A stretch of 64,000 bases of DNA, from contig CAIULA010000033.1 in the NCBI GenBank assembly GCA_903899945.1, forward strand, positions 1-64,000, read 5' to 3'. Under the pieces are notes generated by a model that did not search any database, was not told where the DNA came from, and was given only the letters and a program-made list of their open reading frames with translations. The DNA is from an uncultured Alphaproteobacteria bacterium (GTDB lineage Bacteria; Pseudomonadota; Alphaproteobacteria; Paracaedibacterales; CAIULA01). Position 1 is the first letter of the stretch, and every line of letters begins with the position of its first letter. The position numbers and the translations under genes were made by a program. Of this stretch, positions 37,256 to 46,099 are shown piece after piece.

Positions 37256-37268
37256 GGTTAATTGAGTT

Positions 37269-38054
37269 ATGCAGTTTACAACAAGTAACAGCCCCCTTTT
37301 GCAGAGTTTTCAGATTTTTTACTATGAACTTTTAAGGCAAAAAGAAAAAGCTTTGCGTATGAGTGAGCCTGACACCGTCTTTGACGATAAAAGTTCTGGT
37401 GGGCAAGATATCGGTTTGATTGATGGAATTCAAAAAAAGATGAGGGCTGTTTTGGAAGAGCAAGCCTATAAGCTTGGTCGCTCTGTGGGTGGGGCCGGCG
37501 CAAGCCAAATACGTGATGCTCAATATTTAATGACTGTTTTAACCGATGAAGTTTTTCTATCTTTGAGTTGGCCTGGCGCAAAACAATGGCAAAAATCCCT
37601 TTTAGAGGCACAACTTTTTGAAACGCAGATTGCCGGCGAGTCCTTTTACAAAAAACTCGATATTCTTTTAGAATCTACAGATCCTACAAGATCTGAACTA
37701 GCGCTTTTGTATTTTTTAACTTTAAGTTTAGGGTTTAGAGGAAAATTTAGAGATCAAGATGATAAAGACGCTATCAAATGGTATCTTGATCAGCTTTATA
37801 CGGTTATAAATCATCGTTCCGCTCATCTCTTTCGTCCTGGTCGTCCCCACTTAATTGATCAAGCCTATGACTATACCCTTTCAGAACCACCGGGAAGAGG
37901 GCTGCCAGACATAAAAACCTGGGGTATTTGCATTGCTAGCATTTTTACCGTGTATGTATTTATTACATATGTAGTTTGGTACAAGCTTGCTTCAGAAATG
38001 CATGAAGCATTGAATCTAATTTTTGAACAAACAAGGCAAAGCCCATTGATATGA
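37269..38054 (+). CDS. tssL: Type VI secretion membrane protein TssL (DotU family)
   Basis: A 261-residue DotU/ImpK-type protein. The cytoplasmic helical domain has MTVLTDEVFLSLSWPGAKQW and FFLTLSLGFRGKFRD-like features (YFLTLSLGFRGKFRDQDD), and a single membrane helix lies at about residues 215-238 near the C terminus. It has no peptidoglycan-binding extension, so if anchoring to the cell wall occurs another protein must provide it. It follows tssK by 13 bases and precedes tssM by 40. Confidence 0.94.
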   Translation: MQFTTSNSPLLQSFQIFYYELLRQKEKALRMSEPDTVFDDKSSGGQDIGLIDGIQKKMRAVLEEQAYKLGRSVGGAGASQIRDAQYLMTVLTDEVFLSLSWPGAKQWQKSLLEAQLFETQIAGESFYKKLDILLESTDPTRSELALLYFLTLSLGFRGKFRDQDDKDAIKWYLDQLYTVINHRSAHLFRPGRPHLIDQAYDYTLSEPPGRGLPDIKTWGICIASIFTVYVFITYVVWYKLASEMHEALNLIFEQTRQSPLI

Positions 38055-38094
38055 AACAAAGTTTTGTCAAAATTCAATGCCAGGTTGATCCAAT

Positions 38095-41000
38095 ATGATG
38101 AATACCATTCTTCAGACTTTAAATTTCACGGTTGATTACGTAAGGCATGCGTTTTCATCTTTGCCTATGGTAATCATAATCCTTTTGATCATTGCCTTTG
38201 TTGTTATGCTAATCACGATCATTTTAACGATCCTGTCAATGCGAAGAAGTGCTCCCAAAATCCCTAAACCTCCTTCTGCAGCCGCAGTAGATAGGGATAA
38301 GGAAAAAGAAAACGGCGAAGAGAGCAATAAACTGCCACCATTGGGTGGATGGATTAGTGAGTTTTTATCTAAAAAAGGTTTTTTCCACGTCAGCACATTA
38401 AGTTTGTCTTTTTTAAGAGCATTAGATTTTCTACGCGATTCATTGAATACCTATAACTATAAGTATCAACTTCCTTGGTACTTGTTGATTGGAGCTGAAA
38501 ACTCAGGAAAAACCTCTCTTATTGAGGGTGCTGAACTAAATATGCCTTTAGGGCATCCTGACCTTGGGATTCATAATCCTAATCCAGAATGCCGTTGGTG
38601 GTTTTTAAATAGAGGTGTTATTCTTGATATTCGAGGAAATCTATTTCTAAACAAAAAAGAGGTGAGCTGTGATGAAAAAGGATGGCGTTCGCTTTTAGTT
38701 TTATTGTCTCGTTATCGTTCGGCAAGGCCTGTAAATGGAATTATATTAACCATTCCAGCTAATGAGATCTATGGCAAACGCAAATTAACCAAAGACGAAA
38801 TCAGCGGTCGAGCTGATTTCTTGTCTCATAAGCTTGCTGCAGCACAAAATAATTTAGGTCTGCGTTTGCCTGTTTACGTTGTTGTAACAAAGCTTGATAC
38901 TGTTCCTGGTTTTCAAAGTTTTTGTTCCGAAATTCCAACAAGCAACAGGCATAATATACTGGGTTGGTCTTGCCCATATACCCTATCAACAGTGTATACA
39001 TCAAAATGGGTTGAAGAGGCCTTTTCCAGCCTTGAAGAGAACTTGAATCAACTCCGTCTTGAGATTTTTGCAGAGGGCAGGTTAACTGATTCCAGAGACG
39101 GTGTGTTTGTTTTTCCAAGTGAAGTTTTGACCCTTAAAGACAATTTAAGCATCTATATTAATCATATTTTCAAAAATGATGCTTACCACGAATCTTTACT
39201 CCTTCGTGGGATTTATTTTTGTGGTGATAGTGGGATGACTCCCCTAAGGGTTCTGGGTGAAAATGAAGATCAGCCAGAGGAAAGTCATGAAAATTTAGCG
39301 GTTGTCGGCAACCCAGGTAGCGCCCTTGGATATGATATTGAGCATCCCTCTCTTGCTTCTCAATTAACTCCAGAGAGCCTTGAGCCTGTTAGACGTAAAA
39401 TCTTTTTTATTGATGATCTAATCACCGATAAAATTTTGCGTGAACCAGGATTATCCGTTCCCCTACAAAAACGTCTTTTGAGTATTAACAAGGCCCTGAA
39501 TCTTGCCAAGATTTTCACAGCTGTTTTTGTATTGTTTGGAAGTTATGGACTTTTCAGTGCATACGAGAAATTTGTACAAAGCCGCGATTATATGCTGCCT
39601 GTCCTCTCTAAAATGAACACAATGCTTCATGAAATGCAGCGAATTAATTTAAATGAACCTGGGCAATCTTCAGAACTATTTGATTCATATGCACGTCAAC
39701 TTCTAGAGATGATGGATCAAATGCAGCAAACAAAATTCTTTTCCATTTTTGTGCCTGCATCTTGGTTCAGTCCTCTGCACAACGACCTTGAAAAAACTTT
39801 AAAAGTTTCTTACCAACAAATTATTGTTAGAACGATTTATATAGATCTTCTTTTAAAGGCACGTGAACTTTTACATTTAAGACCGACCCTTCATGATCGA
39901 TCTATTTCGATTGCTCAACTTTTGCAACCTACTGAAAGCGCTGAGTTTCAGCTTTTGAAGCGTTATATTGAAGGTCTAGAAACCTTGCAAGGAAAAATTG
40001 ATAAATTTAACCATCTGAAATCGGCTGCTGATGCGAAAGACCTTGATGATCTGGTTTCCTATACTTTCCACGCACAATTGCCGCAGCAATTTATTGATCA
40101 TTATAAGAAGTTTAGGTCCTTATTAAAAAATACAACATTTCCTCCTATCGATCTTCGCCCTTATCAACAATTAGCCAGAGAAACACTCAACATTCTTTAT
40201 CAGAATTTTTTGAATGCACTCTTTACGGCAAATGATCCTGCAAGCTTACCGGCACGACTACAAACGTTTTTACAGGCGATGAGCCAACAAGAAGCGAAAC
40301 ATCTTCCAGATCCGACATATTTACGTCAGATAAGTATGGATCTAGCTCAAGTTGTTCCCTCTCTCGGGGAAGTTGGTCAAACTTGGTTGGATAGGGAGTT
40401 TTTTAACCCAAGTAAAGAATTTGACTATTTACTGGATAAAGTCGATTCGTCAAAACTTTTCGGCAAAGAAATAACTCAATTTTTAGTTGATCAGACAGCC
40501 ATTGGGTTTAATAATCTGAAACTTCAATTGCAATCAATCAATCAACTTCTTGTGGCTCAACCAAATATGCCTGTTGGTCCGCTTGCACAAAAAGCAGCTG
40601 CAGTTCAGCCCTCTCAAGGGATTATTTCAATGCAGAAAAGCTTAGTGGCTCTATTTTCAGAGCCCTATATGGCCACACCAACCGCCCATAGCTTTACAAA
40701 TCAGGTTCCTATTGGGAAAATTATTTATTGGGATTCTAATATGATCCAAATGGCTTACGATATGTGTAGGCGTTTTGAAGAATTTAGCGCCAAACAAGCT
40801 CCAGGATTTCCTCCCATATTGCAGGAAAATATGAAGCTTTTTGCAAGAGAGAGTCTGCAAGCGAATATAGTTAACTTATTAGCTCAGGCGCAAAGTTTTG
40901 TAGATGCGCCTGCAAATTTGTCGGAAGGAGTGGCTGCTGAAGAAATTTTGCGCTTAAAAATTAATGACGTCAAAGAATCAGCACCCAAATTTGTAAAACT

Positions 41001-42573
41001 TTTAGAGATTTTGAATCAAGATTCAGTTGGTGTTTCCTTTGTTGAACTTAGAACATTATTAAGCAGCACAAGCTTCTGGCTTTTATCTCAAATTGAGAAT
41101 ATGTTACATTCTCTAAATCCTTATGCGGTTCATGATTTGACATTTTCGTGGTGGGAAGGAAAGCAAGGTGCTGCATTTACCGGATATAGTTCAAAAGATA
41201 CGCAAGACCTGAAAGTTTATCTTTCCTTGCAAAGACAACTTATGCAAACCATGGCTATTGATTTTGCAAAGCCTCTTGTTACGTTCTTAACAGCGGATGT
41301 CATGCTTGATGCAGCAGGTGACAAAGTACTGCTTAATAAATGGAACCGAATTGTTGACCAAATGGAGGCTTTTATGAAAAAGCAACCTGGCAATTCGGTA
41401 ATGGCTTTGGAAGATTTTATTCTAAAAACTTTAAACAGCTACGACCTTAAAAACTGTTTTGACAATATTCCTCTTGAGGATACTCGTCATGAGTCGGGAG
41501 ATTATTTTATAGAAACAATTAGATCACTCAAAAAGGGTGTTTTATCAAGAGCTGAAGTCTTAAAACGTAAGCAGGGCATTCAAAATTACAATAAGCTTGT
41601 TACTTTTTACAATCAGAATCTGAAAAATAAATTTCCTTTCGTTGCTTCAAATGTCAGTCTAAGCACGCCTGAAGCTGACCCGGAGATCATACGAGATTTT
41701 TTTCGTCTATATGATGAGGCAGGTGGTTCAGCAAAAGTTATTCTTGATCAAATATACCAATTAGGATCGGGTGTCCTTCCTGCTTTGCGTTTTCTACAAA
41801 GTATGGATAGCGTAAAAGCCTTTTTCCAAAACTACTTAAGCGGAAACGGAGATAATGATCTGCCTACGTTCACGTTTAATATAGATTTTAGAGTGAATAG
41901 GCAGATGGAATCAGGCGGCGATTTAATCGTTGATTGGACAATTAAACCGCACCCTGATGTGACGATCGACAAAAATGATAAAAACCATGTCGGCAGATGG
42001 TCTTATGGAAATCCTGTTGAGCTTGGTTTTCGTTGGCCGGATGGAGATGGTATTCCAGCAGTACCTGTAAAAGACCCTTTGCAACCCGTTCTTGATGTTG
42101 ATGGAAGAAAAGCAACTATTAAATATACAGGGCGTTGGGCATTGCTTTGGATGCTCAAAATGCACAGCGCATCTAAAGGTGATTACACTCCTTTGAAAGA
42201 TCCTAACCCTTTTATGCTTAAATTTGTAATTCCTACAGGATCAGAAGATAAAGCAATCGTTTATAATATGATTACCATAATGGCACCTTCATCCAACCCT
42301 AAAGCGCCTGGAAAAGTGTTACCTGTACCGGCATTTCCAGTTTTGGCGCCAGAATTAGATTCAACCGCGATACACTATGGTGACCAGGCTGTATTAACAG
42401 AAGGCGTTGTAACGCCTTTTGACTATATGGAGCCTCCTGCTGCATCCCCGCCAAGTCCTGATCAAATACCAGCCGCAGCGATTCCTACGCCCCTTCCTGT
42501 TGGTCCATCACCAGCAGTGCTGCCTCCACCAACACCTGATGCGCCACCTGCAGCAGCATCTCCATCGGCGTGA
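38095..42573 (+). CDS. tssM: Type VI secretion membrane protein TssM (IcmF family)
   Basis: The largest gene of the window, 1492 residues. Two N-terminal membrane helices (about residues 16-45) precede a cytoplasmic NTPase-like domain with Walker A GAENSGKTS at residues 133-141; a third helix lies near 471-490 and the rest is the periplasmic IcmF part. TssM forms the trans-envelope complex with TssL and usually the lipoprotein TssJ, which is not encoded here. Unusual is a Pro/Ala-rich tail of about 45 residues at the end (from about 1446). A strong palindrome follows the stop. Confidence 0.95.
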   Translation: MMNTILQTLNFTVDYVRHAFSSLPMVIIILLIIAFVVMLITIILTILSMRRSAPKIPKPPSAAAVDRDKEKENGEESNKLPPLGGWISEFLSKKGFFHVSTLSLSFLRALDFLRDSLNTYNYKYQLPWYLLIGAENSGKTSLIEGAELNMPLGHPDLGIHNPNPECRWWFLNRGVILDIRGNLFLNKKEVSCDEKGWRSLLVLLSRYRSARPVNGIILTIPANEIYGKRKLTKDEISGRADFLSHKLAAAQNNLGLRLPVYVVVTKLDTVPGFQSFCSEIPTSNRHNILGWSCPYTLSTVYTSKWVEEAFSSLEENLNQLRLEIFAEGRLTDSRDGVFVFPSEVLTLKDNLSIYINHIFKNDAYHESLLLRGIYFCGDSGMTPLRVLGENEDQPEESHENLAVVGNPGSALGYDIEHPSLASQLTPESLEPVRRKIFFIDDLITDKILREPGLSVPLQKRLLSINKALNLAKIFTAVFVLFGSYGLFSAYEKFVQSRDYMLPVLSKMNTMLHEMQRINLNEPGQSSELFDSYARQLLEMMDQMQQTKFFSIFVPASWFSPLHNDLEKTLKVSYQQIIVRTIYIDLLLKARELLHLRPTLHDRSISIAQLLQPTESAEFQLLKRYIEGLETLQGKIDKFNHLKSAADAKDLDDLVSYTFHAQLPQQFIDHYKKFRSLLKNTTFPPIDLRPYQQLARETLNILYQNFLNALFTANDPASLPARLQTFLQAMSQQEAKHLPDPTYLRQISMDLAQVVPSLGEVGQTWLDREFFNPSKEFDYLLDKVDSSKLFGKEITQFLVDQTAIGFNNLKLQLQSINQLLVAQPNMPVGPLAQKAAAVQPSQGIISMQKSLVALFSEPYMATPTAHSFTNQVPIGKIIYWDSNMIQMAYDMCRRFEEFSAKQAPGFPPILQENMKLFARESLQANIVNLLAQAQSFVDAPANLSEGVAAEEILRLKINDVKESAPKFVKLLEILNQDSVGVSFVELRTLLSSTSFWLLSQIENMLHSLNPYAVHDLTFSWWEGKQGAAFTGYSSKDTQDLKVYLSLQRQLMQTMAIDFAKPLVTFLTADVMLDAAGDKVLLNKWNRIVDQMEAFMKKQPGNSVMALEDFILKTLNSYDLKNCFDNIPLEDTRHESGDYFIETIRSLKKGVLSRAEVLKRKQGIQNYNKLVTFYNQNLKNKFPFVASNVSLSTPEADPEIIRDFFRLYDEAGGSAKVILDQIYQLGSGVLPALRFLQSMDSVKAFFQNYLSGNGDNDLPTFTFNIDFRVNRQMESGGDLIVDWTIKPHPDVTIDKNDKNHVGRWSYGNPVELGFRWPDGDGIPAVPVKDPLQPVLDVDGRKATIKYTGRWALLWMLKMHSASKGDYTPLKDPNPFMLKFVIPTGSEDKAIVYNMITIMAPSSNPKAPGKVLPVPAFPVLAPELDSTAIHYGDQAVLTEGVVTPFDYMEPPAASPPSPDQIPAAAIPTPLPVGPSPAVLPPPTPDAPPAAASPSA

Positions 42574-42593
42574 TCGGGAGGATGACGCTAACC

Positions 42594-42636
42594 TCTCTTC
42601 GTCATACTCGGATCAAGCCGAAGTATAACGAAGAGA
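42594..42636. terminator. Long palindrome between tssM and tatA
   Basis: TCTCTTCGT (42594-42602) pairs with ACGAAGAGA (42628-42636), and after one mismatch ATACT and CGG pair with AGTAT and CCG, giving 17 base pairs with one bulge and a 6-base loop. It lies between the convergent ends of tssM and tatA. No T-run follows on either strand; it may be a repeat-type palindrome that acts as a transcript end structure. Confidence 0.6.
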
Positions 42637-42671
42637 TTATGCAGGAAATTTAATGAATAAAACCAGGTAAT

Positions 42672-42830
42672 CTAATGATTTTTATCAGAAGGGTCGCCCT
42701 CTTTCATTCCGTCTTTAAATGCTTTAAAGCCCTTAGCCAAATCACTCATGGCACCGGGCAATTTTCCAGCCCCAAAAACTACCAGAATAACGACCATTAA
42801 GATAACCAAATGTCCAAAGCTCATTCCCAT
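42672..42830 (-). CDS. tatA: Twin-arginine translocase subunit TatA
   Basis: A 52-residue protein, short but typical. It begins [26 protein letters not shown], a membrane helix followed by the conserved FGAGKLP hinge, then the amphipathic helix [18 protein letters not shown] and a charged tail. TatA forms the pore through which folded proteins with RR signals pass; the binding protein at 34370-35587 has such a signal. The usual partners tatB and tatC do not follow: the gene is the last of its strand, facing tssM. It starts 30 bases after the M50 protease gene. Confidence 0.93.
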   Translation of the reverse strand: MGMSFGHLVILMVVILVVFGAGKLPGAMSDLAKGFKAFKDGMKEGDPSDKNH

Positions 42831-42859
42831 GGTTTTTTCCTTTTTTTGTTATTTTTTAA

Positions 42860-43525
42860 TCAATGACCGCTTAAAAATAAGATAACCTTTTGAAGCATCT
42901 GCAAAGGCGGCAACATAATCATCCCTAATAGATTAAAATGTATCCCTATTGCACTAAGAGCCGTTGGAATCAAAAGCAAAAGCATCAAGATCAAAGGTGC
43001 ATAGTCTTCTGTTCGTGCATAAGCTTGCCCTAATTTATAAGGCAATAGCTCTACTAAAATGCGGCCTCCATCTAGTGGAAGTAAGGGTAGCAGATTAAAC
43101 ACAGCCAAGACTAGATTTATTTGAAAAGAATTCAATAAAATTTCATTTCCTAAAGTATCCATCTGCCCATTAATATGGAGCAATACAGCCGATACCCAAG
43201 CTAATATTATGTTAATGCCAGGCCCAGCCAAGGCTACCATGATGGTCCCAAACTTTTTGGGTTTTAGGCTTGAAAAATTGACAGGAACAGGCTTTGCCCA
43301 ACCAAAAATGAAAGGGGCTTTCATTAAAAAAAGCATTGCTGGCAATACAACAGTTCCAAGCGGATCTACATGACGAAGCGGATTAGCGCTCAGACGCCCC
43401 ATACGTTTGGCTGTGTCGTCACCAAATGCAAGAGCCATAGCCCCATGAGCAGCCTCATGACTGGTGATTGCAAAAATAAGCGCGACTAAACTTGCAAAAA
43501 TAGCAATAAGTTCAGTTGTCATCAT
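42860..43525 (-). CDS. M50-family site-2-type metalloprotease (membrane)
   Basis: A 221-residue membrane protein with four to six hydrophobic helices. The zinc motif HEAAH (in SHEAAHGAMALAFGD) and the third ligand in LPLDGGRILVELLP mark it as an M50B/Rip-type site-2 protease homologue, which cleaves substrates inside the membrane. The start (43525 or 43522) overlaps the nagZ stop, showing coupling. It sits between nagZ and tatA, the place that scpA and scpB occupy in many alphaproteobacteria. Confidence 0.88.
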   Translation of the reverse strand: MMTTELIAIFASLVALIFAITSHEAAHGAMALAFGDDTAKRMGRLSANPLRHVDPLGTVVLPAMLFLMKAPFIFGWAKPVPVNFSSLKPKKFGTIMVALAGPGINIILAWVSAVLLHINGQMDTLGNEILLNSFQINLVLAVFNLLPLLPLDGGRILVELLPYKLGQAYARTEDYAPLILMLLLLIPTALSAIGIHFNLLGMIMLPPLQMLQKVILFLSGH

Positions 43526-44619
43526 GCTACACTTTTCTTGGCCGTGAACGCCTGGCCCTTATAATTTATAGATTCTTGTTTTCTTAAAACAATCTCAAGC
43601 TTTGATTGCAGTTGATTTTTCTCTTCTTTGGAAAGGGTTTTTGGATGGGAAACCTTACTTTTACTTAAACGTTCAAGAGATACCTCTGATAAAGCAGGCG
43701 TTGCTCCCGCTATTTCGATCATTTCACCCAAATAGCCGTTACAATGCAAAATAACATCACAACCAGCTTTAAAGGCTTTTTGAGTCCGATTGGAAAAAGA
43801 CCCTTCTAAAGCTTCCATTGTTAAGCAATCACTAATCAAAAACCCCTTAAACCCTATATGTTCACGGATAATCCTGTCGATAATCAAAGAAGAATGAGTC
43901 GCTGACTCTTTGTCAAAAGCATCATAAACAACGTGTGCCGTCATTCCCCATGGCTCTGGCAAGGATCTTGCTTTGATACCCTCACAAATTAAGCGAAATG
44001 TCTCAAAATCATGATCAACCAGTTCTTCCTTCGAAGAATAAACAATGGGTAATTCTTTGTGGCTATCCACCGGGGCGCGCCCATGCCCGGGCAAATGCTT
44101 AATAACAGGTATGATATTTTGACTTTGAAGACCTTCTATCATCGCAAGCGATAACTCGGCAACAATCTGACTATGCTCGGAAAAAGCACGATCACCAATA
44201 ATAGGATCTGAACCAGGAATCAGCAAATCAGCACAAGGAGCACAATTTACATTTATCCCTATTTCCCCAAGTTCATATCCAATAAGGGCTGCGTTATCAA
44301 ATACGCATTTAGACGCTAGGTCTATATTTTCATATGCCAATTGACCAAAAATATGCGCCGGAGGAACTTCTCTCCACAAGGGGGGCGATAAACGGACAAC
44401 TCTCCCGCCTTCTTGATCAATCAAAATAGGTACATCTTCGTGCCAGACTGTACTTTTAAGATCAGCAACAAGAGCCTTAACTTGTTCCGGTGATTTACAA
44501 TTTCGTGCGAAAAGAATAAACCCTAAGGGCTGACACCGCTCGAAAAATGATCTCTCTTCAGGCAGTAACTCAAGCCCTGAGCAACCAAAGATAACAGCTT
44601 TCGGTGATCCTTTTTTCAC
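43522..44619 (-). CDS. nagZ: Beta-N-acetylglucosaminidase NagZ
   Basis: A 365-residue glycoside hydrolase family 3 enzyme. The signature IKHLPGHGRAPVDSHKELP contains the catalytic His and Asp region, and the catalytic Asp motif LISDCLTMEAL follows. It removes GlcNAc from anhydro-muropeptides in peptidoglycan recycling, in the cytoplasm. Start is a GTG at 44619 with GAGG five to seven bases upstream. It follows the SPOR gene by 7 bases; the M50 gene overlaps its end. Confidence 0.95.
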   Translation of the reverse strand: MKKGSPKAVIFGCSGLELLPEERSFFERCQPLGFILFARNCKSPEQVKALVADLKSTVWHEDVPILIDQEGGRVVRLSPPLWREVPPAHIFGQLAYENIDLASKCVFDNAALIGYELGEIGINVNCAPCADLLIPGSDPIIGDRAFSEHSQIVAELSLAMIEGLQSQNIIPVIKHLPGHGRAPVDSHKELPIVYSSKEELVDHDFETFRLICEGIKARSLPEPWGMTAHVVYDAFDKESATHSSLIIDRIIREHIGFKGFLISDCLTMEALEGSFSNRTQKAFKAGCDVILHCNGYLGEMIEIAGATPALSEVSLERLSKSKVSHPKTLSKEEKNQLQSKLEIVLRKQESINYKGQAFTAKKSVA

Positions 44620-44626
44620 TTATGCC

Positions 44627-46099
44627 TCAATTACTTTGTAATTGTATGACACGGCTTCCACTGCCAAATTTACCACTTTTAGCAAGAGCAATATTTCTTG
44701 TCTTAAAGGGTCCTGCAACCACACGAAAAGATGTAGTTCCATCTGCCTTTTCAACCATACGGACGGTCATTTCATTGCCCGCGAGATCCTGTTTATATTT
44801 TTTACTCAATCGATCAGCTTCTGTTTTAGCAAGCTGTTCTGTTGGAAGAGTAGCAAGCTGGACAAAAAAACCTGATCCATGTAAACGGTCAGAGGCTGTC
44901 TCAGATTTATCCTCTCCTTTCGTTACAAGCTTGTTATCAGCGGGCTCTTTTAAAGAAGGAATCTGTACGTTTGCTCTTTGGATCTCTGTAGGTCTATGCG
45001 TCGGAATTCCGGGATTTATTATATTTGAAGGAGCAACTACAGCCTGATTGGGTGCCGGTATATTCGGATAATTTGGATAAGGTTGCTGCGGGATTCCTTG
45101 TTGAGTTGGAATCTGAGGCTGCGCCGTTGGATAAATAGTCGCTCCTTGAGGTTGCTGCGGATATCCCTGATTAGAAAGAGGCTGACCTGCTTGCTGTTGT
45201 GGGTAAGGCTCTCTATAATTCTGTTGATCTAAAGGCTGGCCGGCTTGCTGTGGAGGATATTGATAAACAGGAGCTTGCCCTTGAGGATAAGGTTGCTGAT
45301 AACCCATTGGAGCTTGTGGCTGTCCTTGATATCCAGGTGCTACTTGCTCGTATTGCTGTTGTTGGTTGTAGCCTCCGTTCTGAGGGCCGGCTTGCTCTGG
45401 ATATGGTTGCCCTTGTCCATTTCCTGCATAAGCAGGAGGGTAAGGAGGAGTCATTACAACCGGTTGTTCAGGAGGAGGCAGTAAACGTTCCACAGGTTGA
45501 TCGGATTCACCAGATAGACGTCCATAAATTAACTTATCTTGATGTGGGATTGATATACCGCCAGGATTTTCCGGCCTTACCTTGTAAGGTCCTTGCTCGG
45601 CCTGAATCAGAGGAGGAGTGTGACTCCCTGTCTGACTAACCCAACGATAAGAGAACCAAGCAATGGCAGAAAAAATAACAATTCCGGAAATTGCGATAAC
45701 AAATTTTAGAGGCGAAGAACGATCTGACCAACTCTCTGGATCATCGTGAAGATCATCTTCCTCATCTCTCCAAAAAGAAAGCCCTTTTAGCTCATCGGGG
45801 TGAGAGTTTTTTCCATAAGGCTTAAGATGATGAAAATCTTGTCGTGTTCCGATTTGATTACGGGAAGTTTCTGATTTTCCCTTAAAATAGGGATGATCTT
45901 GCTGGTTTGGAACGTATTGACGATAATTATCACTTCTTTCATTGCTTCGATTCAGACGCGGATCAGAAGGATCATATTCGTCCGGATAATGCCCCTCTTC
46001 AGGTCTTCCAGATGGCCTATTAAAATAGACCTCCCTTTCCTGTCTTTCTCGTTCAGAAGAACCTTCATTTCTGCGGTTACCAAAATTAAATCTAGACAT
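44627..46099 (-). CDS. SPOR-domain membrane protein with Pro/Gln/Tyr-rich linker
   Basis: A 490-residue protein with a charged cytoplasmic N terminus, one membrane helix at about residues 127-148, a 250-residue linker made of Pro, Gln, Tyr and Gly with short repeats such as PYPQQQAGQP, and a C-terminal SPOR domain (about residues 408-490, with FFVQLATLP and FRVVAGPF). SPOR domains bind denuded peptidoglycan at the division site. The gene lies between argS and nagZ, the normal alphaproteobacterial position. Its ATG overlaps the argS stop as TAATG. Confidence 0.9.
   Translation of the reverse strand: MSRFNFGNRRNEGSSERERQEREVYFNRPSGRPEEGHYPDEYDPSDPRLNRSNERSDNYRQYVPNQQDHPYFKGKSETSRNQIGTRQDFHHLKPYGKNSHPDELKGLSFWRDEEDDLHDDPESWSDRSSPLKFVIAISGIVIFSAIAWFSYRWVSQTGSHTPPLIQAEQGPYKVRPENPGGISIPHQDKLIYGRLSGESDQPVERLLPPPEQPVVMTPPYPPAYAGNGQGQPYPEQAGPQNGGYNQQQQYEQVAPGYQGQPQAPMGYQQPYPQGQAPVYQYPPQQAGQPLDQQNYREPYPQQQAGQPLSNQGYPQQPQGATIYPTAQPQIPTQQGIPQQPYPNYPNIPAPNQAVVAPSNIINPGIPTHRPTEIQRANVQIPSLKEPADNKLVTKGEDKSETASDRLHGSGFFVQLATLPTEQLAKTEADRLSKKYKQDLAGNEMTVRMVEKADGTTSFRVVAGPFKTRNIALAKSGKFGSGSRVIQLQSN

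Noticed and set aside
44604-45047. Open frame opposite nagZ and SPOR
   Set aside because: Shadow frame; both genes on the minus strand are clear.
45199-45639. Long open frame on the + strand opposite the SPOR gene
   Set aside because: It is the antisense shadow of the Gln/Pro-rich repeats of the SPOR protein; it has no ribosome site and no domain.
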